From the IMG/VR virus record IMGVR_UViG_3300042934_000249, positions 1 through 27,793 of that record: 27,793 bases of DNA; one strand, written 5' to 3'. Source of the stretch: a virus. The notes below the pieces were generated by a model, which ran no database searches, was not told the origin of the DNA, and worked only from the letters and a program-made list of their open reading frames with translations. Both the position numbers and the translations under genes were made by a program. The first letter of the stretch is position 1. The number at the start of each line of letters is the position of its first letter. This document shows positions 6,725 to 13,217 of the stretch, piece by piece.

Positions 6725-8419
6725 TCAAAGAATCCAGGTGTACTCCGTGTCGGGAGTCGTGAACAGTTCAGCCGCGATGGCGTCCATCGTTGCTTCGTGC
6801 GCCAGGGTCGAAGACATCGCCTGGTCGATCTTTTGGTGGTCGGCGCCATGAGGCTTCCCGAGGACGTACCGCTGCATCGTTTTCGCGATCATCACCGCGT
6901 TGGTGACATGCGTGCGCGTGACCGTGTCGCCGTCGTGCCGAAAGGATGCATTCGGGTTTCGGATAACGGAACGGAACTGCTCAAGCGAAGCGTGCATGGG
7001 TGTCAGGCGAGCACACGACCAAGGCAGGAACACCTTCGCCCCGTACTTCGCCGCCCACTCCGCCAACTCCGTGCGCCAGGAATCGTCATCGTCGATCGCG
7101 GTCGCATCAATCGCACCCGCCGCTGACCCCGCAGGGTCAATGTAGGCGCGCACGATTCGGTAGTTCGACGCGAGATAGTCAACCGCCGCCCGCACTTCTC
7201 CACGCGGAATGTACCCGTTGAAGAGAGCAGGGTCCCAAACGGTCGGTCGATCCTCACCGCCGACGCTGTAAGTCGGCGTGAACTGATACTGATCCGCCGT
7301 CTCGAGTCGAATGCCCGTCCAGTCATTGTTGTTCGACAGGTCCATACCCATCGCAACAGCCGTACGGGGAGACACTTCGACGGGTGCACTCTTCGACACC
7401 CACTCTTCCTCGGTCACCCACTTGCCATCGCCCGCAACAAGCCGGTTCCCGAAGAACCGTTCCGCGTCGGCCGGGTCGTTCTTCATCATCTCGGCGGCTT
7501 CGCCCTCGATCATGTCGACGTTGACCCACGGCGCGCCCGCATAGTTGAACTGGAAGATCTTCCGACGATCCGCCTTGCTCTTGAAGCTCAGGTTGGCGGG
7601 CGGCTTCCGGAAGTCGCGGTGTACGTCCTTCGCGTCGGACTCATACGTCCGTTGCGCCACCGAATCCGCGGCCGGGTCCCATGCGTTCGTAGTCTCAATC
7701 GCACGCCCACCCATACCGGCGAGACCCTGACGCTGCTTCTTCGCCAGGTTGTGCCCGCCGTTGGACTTAGTCCACAGCCCCGTCTCGTCCTGCACCACGA
7801 ACGTGACACGCTGACCAAGACGCGAGTTCCCCTTAGATGTAACGACATCGATGCGCCCATCGCCCGGCAGGCGAATGAACTCCTCGCCCGTCTTAGGGAT
7901 GAGATCCGCCAGAGGCCCGAGCTCGATCATGGGCCGCAAAGCGTCATAGGTGTTCGCGGTCTGATCCTCCGACGTCGCCGTGATCTGAATCAACGGCGTC
8001 GCCCACGGGCGCCCCATCGGAGCCCCCTCCGGATACCGGTACACCCACCCGCAGAAACACCCATGCTCAGCGCAGTCGTAAACCTCGCCACCCTGGGCCC
8101 AACCAGCGAACAACGCCGGCCCGACACCCTCCACACAAACAAACGCGGAGATGAGCGGCGACTTACCCCACTTCTGCGCACGAACGAGCTGCGAACGACG
8201 GAAGGTGAACGCCGAACCAAGCGGGTTAGCAGGAAGATCAGGATCGAACTCCGCGGCCGGGTCGAACTTCGCGGCACCACGCACCAGATAGTGCGACCCA
8301 ACGAACATGAACTGCTCATCCGCAAGCTTGAACGGAAGTCCCCGGTGCGCCCTATCCGGCACCACACAGTGCCGCTCAATCCACTTAGGGACCACCAACA
8401 GCGGACGGTCAGCGCCCAT
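6725..8419 (-). CDS. terL: Terminase large subunit (ATPase and nuclease)
   Basis: This 564-aa motor protein pumps DNA into the procapsid and cuts it. The ATPase half has an adenine-side stretch (GLPFKLADEQ), a deviant Walker A at residues 81-91 (AQKWGKSPLIS), a Walker B ending in D211-E212 (VTFVVQDE) and the coupling motif ITATSEDQTANTYDAL near 146. The nuclease half has the RNase H-like acidic residues in MGMDLSNNND (D360) and AYIDPAG (D428), with a late acidic helix near D532. Length is normal for the family. It overlaps the small terminase gene by 11 bp, as is common. Confidence 0.95.
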   Translation of the reverse strand: MGADRPLLVVPKWIERHCVVPDRAHRGLPFKLADEQFMFVGSHYLVRGAAKFDPAAEFDPDLPANPLGSAFTFRRSQLVRAQKWGKSPLISAFVCVEGVGPALFAGWAQGGEVYDCAEHGCFCGWVYRYPEGAPMGRPWATPLIQITATSEDQTANTYDALRPMIELGPLADLIPKTGEEFIRLPGDGRIDVVTSKGNSRLGQRVTFVVQDETGLWTKSNGGHNLAKKQRQGLAGMGGRAIETTNAWDPAADSVAQRTYESDAKDVHRDFRKPPANLSFKSKADRRKIFQFNYAGAPWVNVDMIEGEAAEMMKNDPADAERFFGNRLVAGDGKWVTEEEWVSKSAPVEVSPRTAVAMGMDLSNNNDWTGIRLETADQYQFTPTYSVGGEDRPTVWDPALFNGYIPRGEVRAAVDYLASNYRIVRAYIDPAGSAAGAIDATAIDDDDSWRTELAEWAAKYGAKVFLPWSCARLTPMHASLEQFRSVIRNPNASFRHDGDTVTRTHVTNAVMIAKTMQRYVLGKPHGADHQKIDQAMSSTLAHEATMDAIAAELFTTPDTEYTWIL

Positions 8420-8888
8420 TAGCGAGCGCCGCCCAACGCTCCTCCGCGTCAGAACCCAAATCCTCGTCAGCGGCTACCGCAGACGACTGGCGCTTCTTCG
8501 CCAACTCATCCTCACCGAACTTCCACCGCAGAGAGTGCATCCCCGGCAGCGACAAACCAATCTCAGCGCCCATCCGAAGCACAGCCGTCTTCAAACCAGC
8601 CGAAGCACCCGACTCAACAGACTCGAGAAACGCGCGCACATACGCAGCAACCTCATACTTCAGCCCGAGCCGATCCCACATGAAAGCCTGCGGCTTACAC
8701 CACAACTCCGACCACAACGCCAACTCAGCCTCAGACACCTCACCAAGAGGCAGATCCGGAACAACGCCCGAGAACCCCTCCACCGGCAGAACCTGCCACG
8801 CCGCATCATCCTTACGATCCCGACGCAGAGCATTCGGGTCCGGAGCCGGCCCACTATTACCGTGACCACCAGAAGGCATAGCACTCAC
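8409..8888 (-). CDS. terS: Terminase small subunit
   Basis: This 159-aa protein opens from GTG 8886-8888 with GAGGG just upstream; ATG 8877-8879 is an alternative start nine bases later. The N-terminal 'GNSGPAPDPNALRRDRKD' segment, the LPLGEVSEAELALWSELW..PQA..W and the helix YEVAAYVRAFLE are the pattern of actinophage P27-type small terminases. These bind the packaging site and hand DNA to the large subunit. The C-terminal part contains a helical region (ELAKKRQSS) expected to contact the large subunit. It sits directly upstream of terL, as usual. Confidence 0.85.
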   Translation of the reverse strand: MSAMPSGGHGNSGPAPDPNALRRDRKDDAAWQVLPVEGFSGVVPDLPLGEVSEAELALWSELWCKPQAFMWDRLGLKYEVAAYVRAFLESVESGASAGLKTAVLRMGAEIGLSLPGMHSLRWKFGEDELAKKRQSSAVAADEDLGSDAEERWAALANGR

Positions 8889-8894
8889 ATCCCT

Positions 8895-8907
8895 CAGCGT
8901 TGCGCTG
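8895..8907 (-). repeat. Hairpin copy 2, CAGCGCAACGCTG type, in small terminase leader
   Basis: A 5-bp stem with 3-base loop ends 7 bases before the GTG start of the small terminase gene, and its 13 bases are identical to the core at 4177-4189 upstream of the scaffold gene. So close to the ribosome site it could affect initiation. It could also be part of a packaging-site region, which often lies near terS. Neither role is shown by sequence alone. Confidence 0.5.
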
Positions 8908-8990
8908 GACCCCCTTGCGGAGCCATCGGATCAATCGAACATAGGTGCGGGGCGGAACATCTTTGACCCGCCAAACCTGACAGCGCCCTC

Positions 8991-9010
8991 TCCGGCGGTC
9001 CTCTGCCGGA
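8991..9010. other. Hairpin in gap between HNH gene and small terminase
   Basis: TCCGGC (8991-8996) pairs with GCCGGA (9005-9010) across an 8-base loop. It lies in the 174-bp gap (8889-9062) downstream of the HNH gene and upstream of the small terminase. Without a T run on either side it is only a weak terminator candidate. The gap otherwise holds the repeat hairpin and a poor promoter-like pair (TATGTT at 8944-8949 on the minus strand, no clear -35). Confidence 0.35.
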
Positions 9011-9062
9011 GGGTCGAAGGGGGACCCTGCCCACCCCTTGTGAGCGTCAGTCGAACATCTGT

Positions 9063-9572
9063 TCAGGCAGTCCGGTACGTAGCCAGGATCTCGTGAGCCC
9101 AAGCGACCAGATCATCGACCCGTTGGCCCGAAGGCTGGGAACTGGACCAGAGTTCGAGGTTGCCTGGCCTGTTGTCGTGCCGTACGCCGTTGATGTGATG
9201 GACAGTCTCGGTGCCCAGTAGCCGACGCCCAAGCATGCGTTCCATCACGTACCGGTGCTCGAGCATTCGGCGCCCACGAACAGTGAGCATGACGTATCCA
9301 TCCCTGCCCCGCTTGGGGGTGCCGTCTCCTGTACGGGGCGCAGCTTCTCCGGGGTCTCCGTGCTTGTACAGACGTTGGATGTGCAGGGCGCAGAGTCCGC
9401 GGGCGCGCTCCTTGCGGAGGCATCCCTCTACGCTGCAATCGTCCTTCTCGCGAACGATCAGGGCCACGCTGCCCGTGCGTTGGACCCGGTCATAGTGCAA
9501 GCGACACATGCGCTTGACTGTTGCTCGTCGGGCACACTCGTCTACGGTGCAGATAGACTGAAGATCAGCCAT
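9063..9572 (-). CDS. HNH homing-type endonuclease (HNH_3-like), copy 1
   Basis: The start chosen is ATG 9570-9572 with GGAG seven bases upstream, giving 169 aa. The N-terminal half holds two Cys/His zinc units (CTVDECARRATVKRMCRLHYDR and CSVEGCLRKERARGLCALHIQR type). The C-terminal half has EHRYVMERMLGR, then TVHHINGVRHDNRPGNLELW, the HNH catalytic core with paired histidines and the N...N...L pattern. The end reads QPSGQRVDDLVAWA. Such genes are usually mobile. It separates the gp74-type HNH gene from the small terminase, where the two are normally adjacent. A close relative of its catalytic domain is at 10899-11312. Confidence 0.88.
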   Translation of the reverse strand: MADLQSICTVDECARRATVKRMCRLHYDRVQRTGSVALIVREKDDCSVEGCLRKERARGLCALHIQRLYKHGDPGEAAPRTGDGTPKRGRDGYVMLTVRGRRMLEHRYVMERMLGRRLLGTETVHHINGVRHDNRPGNLELWSSSQPSGQRVDDLVAWAHEILATYRTA

Positions 9573-9604
9573 TGAATCTCCTACGCAACTAGGGGTTCTG
9601 GTTA

Positions 9605-9637
9605 GGCCCGGCGAGTGTTGACGCACTCGTTCGGGCC
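9605..9637. terminator. Strong interrupted hairpin, possible terminator
   Basis: GGCCCG (9605-9610) pairs with CGGGCC (9632-9637) and CGAGTG (9612-9617) with CACTCG (9624-9629), a 12-bp stem with a small bulge and a 6-base loop. It lies between the stop of the gp74-type HNH gene and the start of HNH copy 1. On the minus-strand transcript no U run follows (CUAACCAG), so it would be a stem-only actinobacterial-type terminator or an RNA processing signal. Confidence 0.4.
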
Positions 9638-9666
9638 GTTTCCATTCTCTCGCAAGTCTCCGACAT

Positions 9667-10014
9667 TCAGGCGGTGAATCCGCCTGGCTGATTCCTGGCA
9701 GTCTCGATGGAGTGACAGCGATGGTCTAGGCCACGCCCATACTGGGGGTCGTTGGGATTGAGGCCGAGTTCTACAAGCTCGCGCCTGCTGAGGGGGTAGT
9801 GGTCGGCCACAGTCGAGAACTGCACACCACAGAGAACGCACATAGGGTCGCGAGCTAGAACCGCGTCCCTAAACGCTTGGTGTCCACGTGTGTTGTAACC
9901 CCGGTCCCGTGCTGTACCCCTAGCCCTGTCTGCTGCACGCCTGTGCTGTGCGCAGCGTGACCCCTCGGTGGTGGGGTAGATAGCTGGGCATCCTGAGACG
10001 GAGCACACGCGCAT
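9667..10014 (-). CDS. HNH endonuclease, terminase-associated type
   Basis: This 115-aa protein starts at ATG 10012-10014 with GAGGT upstream. The N-terminus has C-S-V-S-G-C and CAQHRR, and the core has RDPMCVLCG, VADHYPLSRRELVELGL and GLDHRCHSIETARNQPGGF. That is the compact HNH form (HK97 gp74-like) found next to terminase genes, which assists packaging-site cleavage by the terminase in phages where it has been studied. Here it stands two genes upstream of terS because HNH copy 1 lies between. Zinc-binding Cys pairs are intact and the catalytic His is present. Confidence 0.87.
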   Translation of the reverse strand: MRVCSVSGCPAIYPTTEGSRCAQHRRAADRARGTARDRGYNTRGHQAFRDAVLARDPMCVLCGVQFSTVADHYPLSRRELVELGLNPNDPQYGRGLDHRCHSIETARNQPGGFTA

Positions 10015-10044
10015 GGTGTACCTCGATGTCGAAGGGAATCGTTG

Positions 10045-10118
10045 CGGTACTGACCGGACTTGAACCGGCGACCTCTGCCGTGACAGGGCAGCGCTCTAAC
10101 CAACTGAGCTACAGAACC
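10045..10118 (-). tRNA. tRNA-Asp (anticodon GUC)
   Basis: The minus strand folds as a 74-base tRNA without encoded CCA. The D arm is GCTCAGTTGGTTAGAGC, the anticodon stem CTGCC/GGCAG surrounds loop CTGTCAC with anticodon GTC, and the T arm GCCGG/CCGGT surrounds TTCAAGT. The discriminator is G73, as expected for Asp. The acceptor stem GGTTCTG/CAGTACC pairs except for a T-T mismatch at position 4:69. It lies alone between a ParB-like gene and an HNH gene. Confidence 0.92.
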
Positions 10119-10265
10119 AAGCGCCCGTTTCCTTGCACCGATGGGCTTCGGCTCGCTACCCGGTGATCAACCCGGCCACTTCGCACTATTGGTGCGCATT
10201 AACGAGGCAAGTGTTTCGGTGTGGTTTGCGTCGTCACCGCGACGAGATAGAAACGCCTCCAGCAG

Positions 10266-10520
10266 TCAGGCCCGGATGACCGGGATCATCTTCACGTCTG
10301 CAAGCCATGCGGCGGTCAGCCGGTGATGCCCGTCCCAGACGCGTCCATCGTTTCCGAGGAGAATCGGCTCGAGGATGCCGTTCTGCTTGACGCTTTCGAC
10401 CAGTGCGGCAATCTTCTCCGCGTGGCACTCCTCGAGGTAGTCGAACTCTTTGTCCCAACCTCGCTCGTCGCCATCTTTGTACTCGGCGAGGATCGTCTCA
10501 CGGGACATGTACTCAGTCAT
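10266..10520 (-). CDS. ParB-like nuclease-fold protein
   Basis: The chosen start, ATG 10518-10520, has GGAAG six bases upstream; an ATG two codons earlier is possible. The 84-aa product is a stand-alone ParB/sulfiredoxin-fold domain: LVESVKQNGILEPILLG, then GRVWDGHHRLTAAWLA and VKMIPV. The G-x-x-x-WDGHHRL motif is the nucleotide-binding signature that corresponds to GxxR in ParB, with His-His in place of GERR-like residues. Such short proteins in phages have unknown targets; possibilities include CTP-dependent DNA binding or nicking. Its 5' end overlaps the upstream 82-aa gene. Confidence 0.78.
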   Translation of the reverse strand: MTEYMSRETILAEYKDGDERGWDKEFDYLEECHAEKIAALVESVKQNGILEPILLGNDGRVWDGHHRLTAAWLADVKMIPVIRA

Positions 10521-10761
10521 CGTCATCTTCCGGGACTGTTGCTGATTGGCGGTCTTCAGTGAGCGCCACGTCCAACAGGCCGCGTTTCATCACCCAGGAC
10601 ATTTCGGGGGACGACAACACACCAACCGTGGATTGCCCGTCCTGTTCCATCTCCGGTGAGAGTCGGTGGCTGATGAGTACCCAGGCTTCTACATACGAGT
10701 CGGGTTCAACTTTCTCGTAGTAGGTGCGGACTGCCGCACACAGGTCGTCGTATGCGCTCAT
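10513..10761 (-). CDS. Hypothetical protein, 82 aa
   Basis: No family is recognised. The protein starts MSAYDDLCAAVRTYYEKVEPDSYVEAWVLI and ends in an acidic tail (VPEDDDD). The middle, MEQDGQSTVGVLSSPEMSWVMKRGLLDVA, has the amphipathic character of a small folded domain. It shares ATGA with the 41-aa gene upstream and overlaps the ParB-like gene downstream, so the three are likely co-translated. Confidence 0.7.
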   Translation of the reverse strand: MSAYDDLCAAVRTYYEKVEPDSYVEAWVLISHRLSPEMEQDGQSTVGVLSSPEMSWVMKRGLLDVALTEDRQSATVPEDDDD

Positions 10762-10883
10762 CTCGCGTAGTCCCAGAAGAACCTTGTGCCGTCACCCACG
10801 CATTTGTGTGGGCCGGCGTGACCAGCGGGGAGGTAGCAGTCGACAGTGTCGTAGTCGAGTACCAACGTCATCGTGCAGGTCAC
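10758..10883 (-). CDS. Small Cys/His protein, 41 aa
   Basis: A short frame from GTG 10881-10883 to TGA 10758-10760 lies in the gap after HNH copy 2. GAGGG six bases before GTG favours this start over ATG 10869-10871. The peptide contains C-Y-L-P-A-G-H-A-G-P-H-K-C, the 'CxLPxGHxGPH' metal-binding-like motif frequent in small actinobacterial proteins, and ends FFWDYAR. The stop overlaps the next start as ATGA. Function unknown. Confidence 0.65.
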   Translation of the reverse strand: MTCTMTLVLDYDTVDCYLPAGHAGPHKCVGDGTRFFWDYAR

Positions 10884-10898
10884 TTTGAGCCCTCACCC

Positions 10899-11312
10899 TC
10901 ACATTGCTTCCGCGGCCTTCGCAATCGCATCCGCGTGATGCTTGGCCATGTACTTGATGAGATCTCGGACTCTCTGACCGGCAGGCTGAGGGCGCCACCA
11001 GAGTTCCAGGTTCTCGAGTCGGTTGTCATTCCGAACGCCGTTGATGTGGTGCACGTTCTCGCCCTTGACGAGTCGGCGCCCGAGGTGGGTCTCCATGACG
11101 AGCCTGTGCTCAGGGAGTTGCCCGTGCGGTGTCGGGACGATCACGTACCCGTCAGCGTTGATGAACTTGCGTTCGTAATCCGCCGCAACCACGAGGGTGT
11201 CAGCCCACTCCTCGTAGGTTCCATCCTTGGCGGTCGCGACGACGCAGACGCTGCACAGTCCCCTGGGCAGACGCCCATTCTTCGGGGGCTTCGTACAGCG
11301 TTTGCAGACCAC
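10899..11312 (-). CDS. HNH homing-type endonuclease (HNH_3-like), copy 2
   Basis: This 137-aa protein starts from GTG 11310-11312 with GGGGG upstream. It has an N-terminal Cys cluster (CKRCTKPP, GLCSVC) and the catalytic domain LPEHRLVMETHLGRRL, ENVHHINGVRNDNRLENLELW, QPAGQRVRDLI. The catalytic half is about as similar to copy 1 at 9063-9572 as sister genes would be, while the N-terminal DNA-binding parts differ. About 98 bp without any gene lies upstream (11313-11410). It is probably a mobile nuclease gene inserted between small hypothetical genes. Confidence 0.88.
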   Translation of the reverse strand: MVCKRCTKPPKNGRLPRGLCSVCVVATAKDGTYEEWADTLVVAADYERKFINADGYVIVPTPHGQLPEHRLVMETHLGRRLVKGENVHHINGVRNDNRLENLELWWRPQPAGQRVRDLIKYMAKHHADAIAKAAEAM

Positions 11313-11410
11313 GCCATTCGCCCCCTGTATGGGTAAACCCGGATGCTTGAGGTACGCCTCGAACGACGGCCTAGGGCCTTGAGGGAGCCACCCGGCGTGG
11401 TCTGCAAGAT

Positions 11411-11530
11411 TTAGTTGTGAGGCTCAGCCTCTGAGGGCGGGTCGGCCTGCTCACTCACGAGACGCCCGATCCGGGAGTCGATGTACTCAGCCCGAAGGTT
11501 GCAGCACTCGTCCGTGTCACACCGGCACAT
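11411..11530 (-). CDS. Small Cys-rich protein, 39 aa
   Basis: The frame runs from ATG 11528-11530 to TAA 11411-11413. The peptide begins M-C-R-C-D-T-D-E-C-C, four cysteines within ten residues, then a helical stretch (LRAEYIDSRIGRLVSEQ) and an acidic tail. The start overlaps the stop of the gene upstream as TGATG, which is the coupling style of this genome. A zinc- or cluster-binding role is likely but unproven. No homologue is recognised. Confidence 0.6.
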   Translation of the reverse strand: MCRCDTDECCNLRAEYIDSRIGRLVSEQADPPSEAEPHN

Positions 11531-11712
11531 CAGTCAGCCACCGGATACAGGTCCACGTACTGTCCGTGGTGTGGGAGCCACTGCCAACGGTGGAAGATCC
11601 CGTTGCGTCGGACGAGCCAGTACTGTCCGTCGTGCGACACGGCTTTCCGGCGCCCATCCCACGTGACTGTTCCGTCAGGCCACGACTCGACACACAGAAT
11701 TCGGTCGTTCAT
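11530..11712 (-). CDS. Hypothetical protein, 60 aa
   Basis: ATG 11710-11712 overlaps the TGA of the DUF7455 gene, and GGAG lies eight bases before it, so this start is preferred over GTG 11725-11727. The peptide (MNDRILCVESWPDGTVTWDG, then HDGQYWLVRRNGIFHRWQW) is rich in Trp and Tyr and looks like a small beta-sheet protein. No family is recognised. Confidence 0.65.
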   Translation of the reverse strand: MNDRILCVESWPDGTVTWDGRRKAVSHDGQYWLVRRNGIFHRWQWLPHHGQYVDLYPVAD

Positions 11713-11879
11713 GCTTCCATCTCCCACGTGTGGTCGATGACAGTCATGGACTGTTCACGCAGAGCGGTTTCGTGTTTCCGGAAGAAGTGGTTGCAGTAGG
11801 TGAGCTCGATCATGTCGATCCAGCACGACCAGTAGGCTTGCACGCCGCAGTGATCGCAGCGCCTTGAGGTGTCGACCAT
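11709..11879 (-). CDS. DUF7455-like zinc protein
   Basis: The 56-aa protein starts MVDTSRRCDHCGVQAYWSCW, continues L-T-Y-C-N-H-F-F-R-K-H and ends V-I-D-H-T-W-E-M-E-A. Cys8, Cys11, Cys29 and His36 form a probable zinc site, and the order C-x-x-C, L-x-x-C-x-H-h-x-x-x-H, then a short final strand is that of DUF7455, common in actinobacteria and their phages. Function is unknown. The start at ATG 11877-11879 has only a weak ribosome site (CGGGCGG); longer upstream frames would run through the large inverted repeat and are unlikely. Confidence 0.75.
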   Translation of the reverse strand: MVDTSRRCDHCGVQAYWSCWIDMIELTYCNHFFRKHETALREQSMTVIDHTWEMEA

Positions 11880-11908
11880 GACGCACCGCCCGTCACTCGG
11901 GGGTTGGT

Positions 11909-11970
11909 GAGCGTGGGCGCGTATCAGAGTTAGCGGCTTTCGCGCTTTCTCTAATACGGCGCCCACGCTC
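11909..11970 (-). other. 62-nt long imperfect hairpin between phosphoesterase and DUF7455 genes
   Basis: The outer arms are a perfect 12-bp inverted repeat, GAGCGTGGGCGC (11909-11920) and GCGCCCACGCTC (11959-11970). Inside them GTAT/ATAC, AGAG/CTCT and AGCG/CGCT also pair, separated by one bulged G, one C-A mismatch and two T-T mismatches, leaving a 7-base loop. About 24 base pairs form in all. There is no T run on either side. It sits in a 189-bp gap without a gene. Possible roles are an RNA element, a stem-only terminator, or a cruciform site. Confidence 0.65.
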
Positions 11971-11983
11971 GGGAAGTTCCCGA
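11969..11983. promoter_or_regulatory. 15-bp palindrome, operator-like
   Basis: TCGGGAA, one base, then TTCCCGA is a perfect odd-length inverted repeat that abuts the 62-nt hairpin. Its form suits a dimeric DNA-binding protein. No matching copy was noticed elsewhere. It could also be incidental to the repeat-rich gap. Confidence 0.3.
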
Positions 11984-12068
11984 CCTGTCGCCCTCGTCCG
12001 CACAGTGCACTTATCAGGCTCGATAGCCCGTTCAATCGTTCGTTGCGGGATTGACAGGTGGAAGTTGG

Positions 12069-13217
12069 TTACGGTTCGACGAACTCGAGCGCGTACACGC
12101 CTGAGTCCTTGACCGTGAAGGTGGTGATCGACGGCTTCGAGTGCTCGCCGGTCTTGTTCTCGAACCATGCCGAGCCTGCATCGAACATCGAACACGACAC
12201 GATCGCCCGACCACGTGATTCCCGGTAACCGGGCTGGTGGAAGTGACCGTGGCACACGATCCGTGCGTCAGCCATCGGAGACCGTGTAGACGCCGCCTGA
12301 TTCGCAACCCACTGCGGGATGCGGTCATACGTGCCTGCGTGGTGTCCGTGAGTGAACGCGACCACAGTCCCGACGACGTCCACATACGTCACGACGTCGT
12401 ACTTCGACGGCGGGTAGTGGAACGTCAGGTTGAACCGGTCGGGGGCGAGAAGCGCGAACGCTTCCTCCACCGTCTTGGCGATACCAATGCCGTGGTCCCC
12501 GTAGCCGACCTTCCCCATCGCGTTCCGAACTTCGCCGTGGTTCGACGGGACCGCAGCCACATGCGTTTCACCCGCATACGGGGCAAGGGTCAGGATCGCC
12601 TCAGTGAGACGACGCTGCCACGCCTGCAACTGCTCCGGGAACTCCAGGGTGTTCGTTGCGATCTGGTTCGGCGCCGACGATGTGATGCCCTCAACGGGGT
12701 CACCGTTGTCCGCGATAACCAGCACACTCGGACGCTGCTGCTTGACCTTCCAAGCCACCTTCGCAAGAGCCTGCTTGTACCGGTTCTCGAGGTCGTCGGG
12801 TCCGGTCGAGTCCGGGCCGTCCTTGCCGAGCTGACCGTCTGCGAGGCAGACAACCATCGGGAGGCCGGGGGTTTTCGCAGGCTTCATCGGCTTCGCGGGA
12901 CGGATCAGTGACGCAAGCCACTCCGCACCCGGCGATTCCTCCGCGGCGGTGATCCGCTCGAACTGGAAGAAAAACGAGTAGGTGTCTTCGCGGTCATGAT
13001 GGGTCTTCGTCCACTGTGACGTCTTACCTACGATGCGGAAGACATCAGGGTCGATGCCCGCCAGCTTCAGGAGTTCCCGTTCGTCTGAGACCATGCCGCG
13101 AACGGCGCCGGTGGCCGCTTCGCCCTTGCCCGTCTCGTAGTCCAGTTCAGAGTGCTTCTGGTACTTCGTAGGCGGTGTCGGCAACGGGGCGTCGTTGAGG
13201 CGGTCTGTGAGGCTCAT
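12069..13217 (-). CDS. Calcineurin-like metallophosphoesterase
   Basis: ATG 13215-13217 overlaps the stop of the upstream gene (ATGA) and gives 382 aa. The phosphoesterase motifs are in order: VVCLADGQLGK (D127), VIADNGDPVEG (G172-D173), PSNHGEVRN (N226-H227), FTHGHHAG (H290, H292) and CHGHFHQPG (H324-H327 region). The family cleaves phosphodiesters or phosphomonoesters with two metal ions; SbcD/Mre11-type nucleases belong to it, but the substrate here is not evident. The first 110 residues are an extra N-terminal region with a DRL...PP.KY motif shared with the upstream 77-aa protein. In some phages this protein works near replication or repair genes. Confidence 0.85.
   Translation of the reverse strand: MSLTDRLNDAPLPTPPTKYQKHSELDYETGKGEAATGAVRGMVSDERELLKLAGIDPDVFRIVGKTSQWTKTHHDREDTYSFFFQFERITAAEESPGAEWLASLIRPAKPMKPAKTPGLPMVVCLADGQLGKDGPDSTGPDDLENRYKQALAKVAWKVKQQRPSVLVIADNGDPVEGITSSAPNQIATNTLEFPEQLQAWQRRLTEAILTLAPYAGETHVAAVPSNHGEVRNAMGKVGYGDHGIGIAKTVEEAFALLAPDRFNLTFHYPPSKYDVVTYVDVVGTVVAFTHGHHAGTYDRIPQWVANQAASTRSPMADARIVCHGHFHQPGYRESRGRAIVSCSMFDAGSAWFENKTGEHSKPSITTFTVKDSGVYALEFVEP

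Noticed and set aside
5682-6851. 389-codon open frame on the plus strand
   Set aside because: It is antisense to the portal and the end of the large terminase, is rich in Arg, His and Leu, and has no recognisable motif.
9880-9900. Third copy of the right-end operator (GTGTCCACGTG...)
   Set aside because: Only one half matches; the other half is unrelated and it is inside the HNH coding region.
11709-12035. Longer version of the DUF7455 gene (108 aa)
   Set aside because: The extra N-terminal part reads through the 62-nt hairpin and palindrome and has no family similarity; the ATG at 11877-11879 starts at the conserved part.
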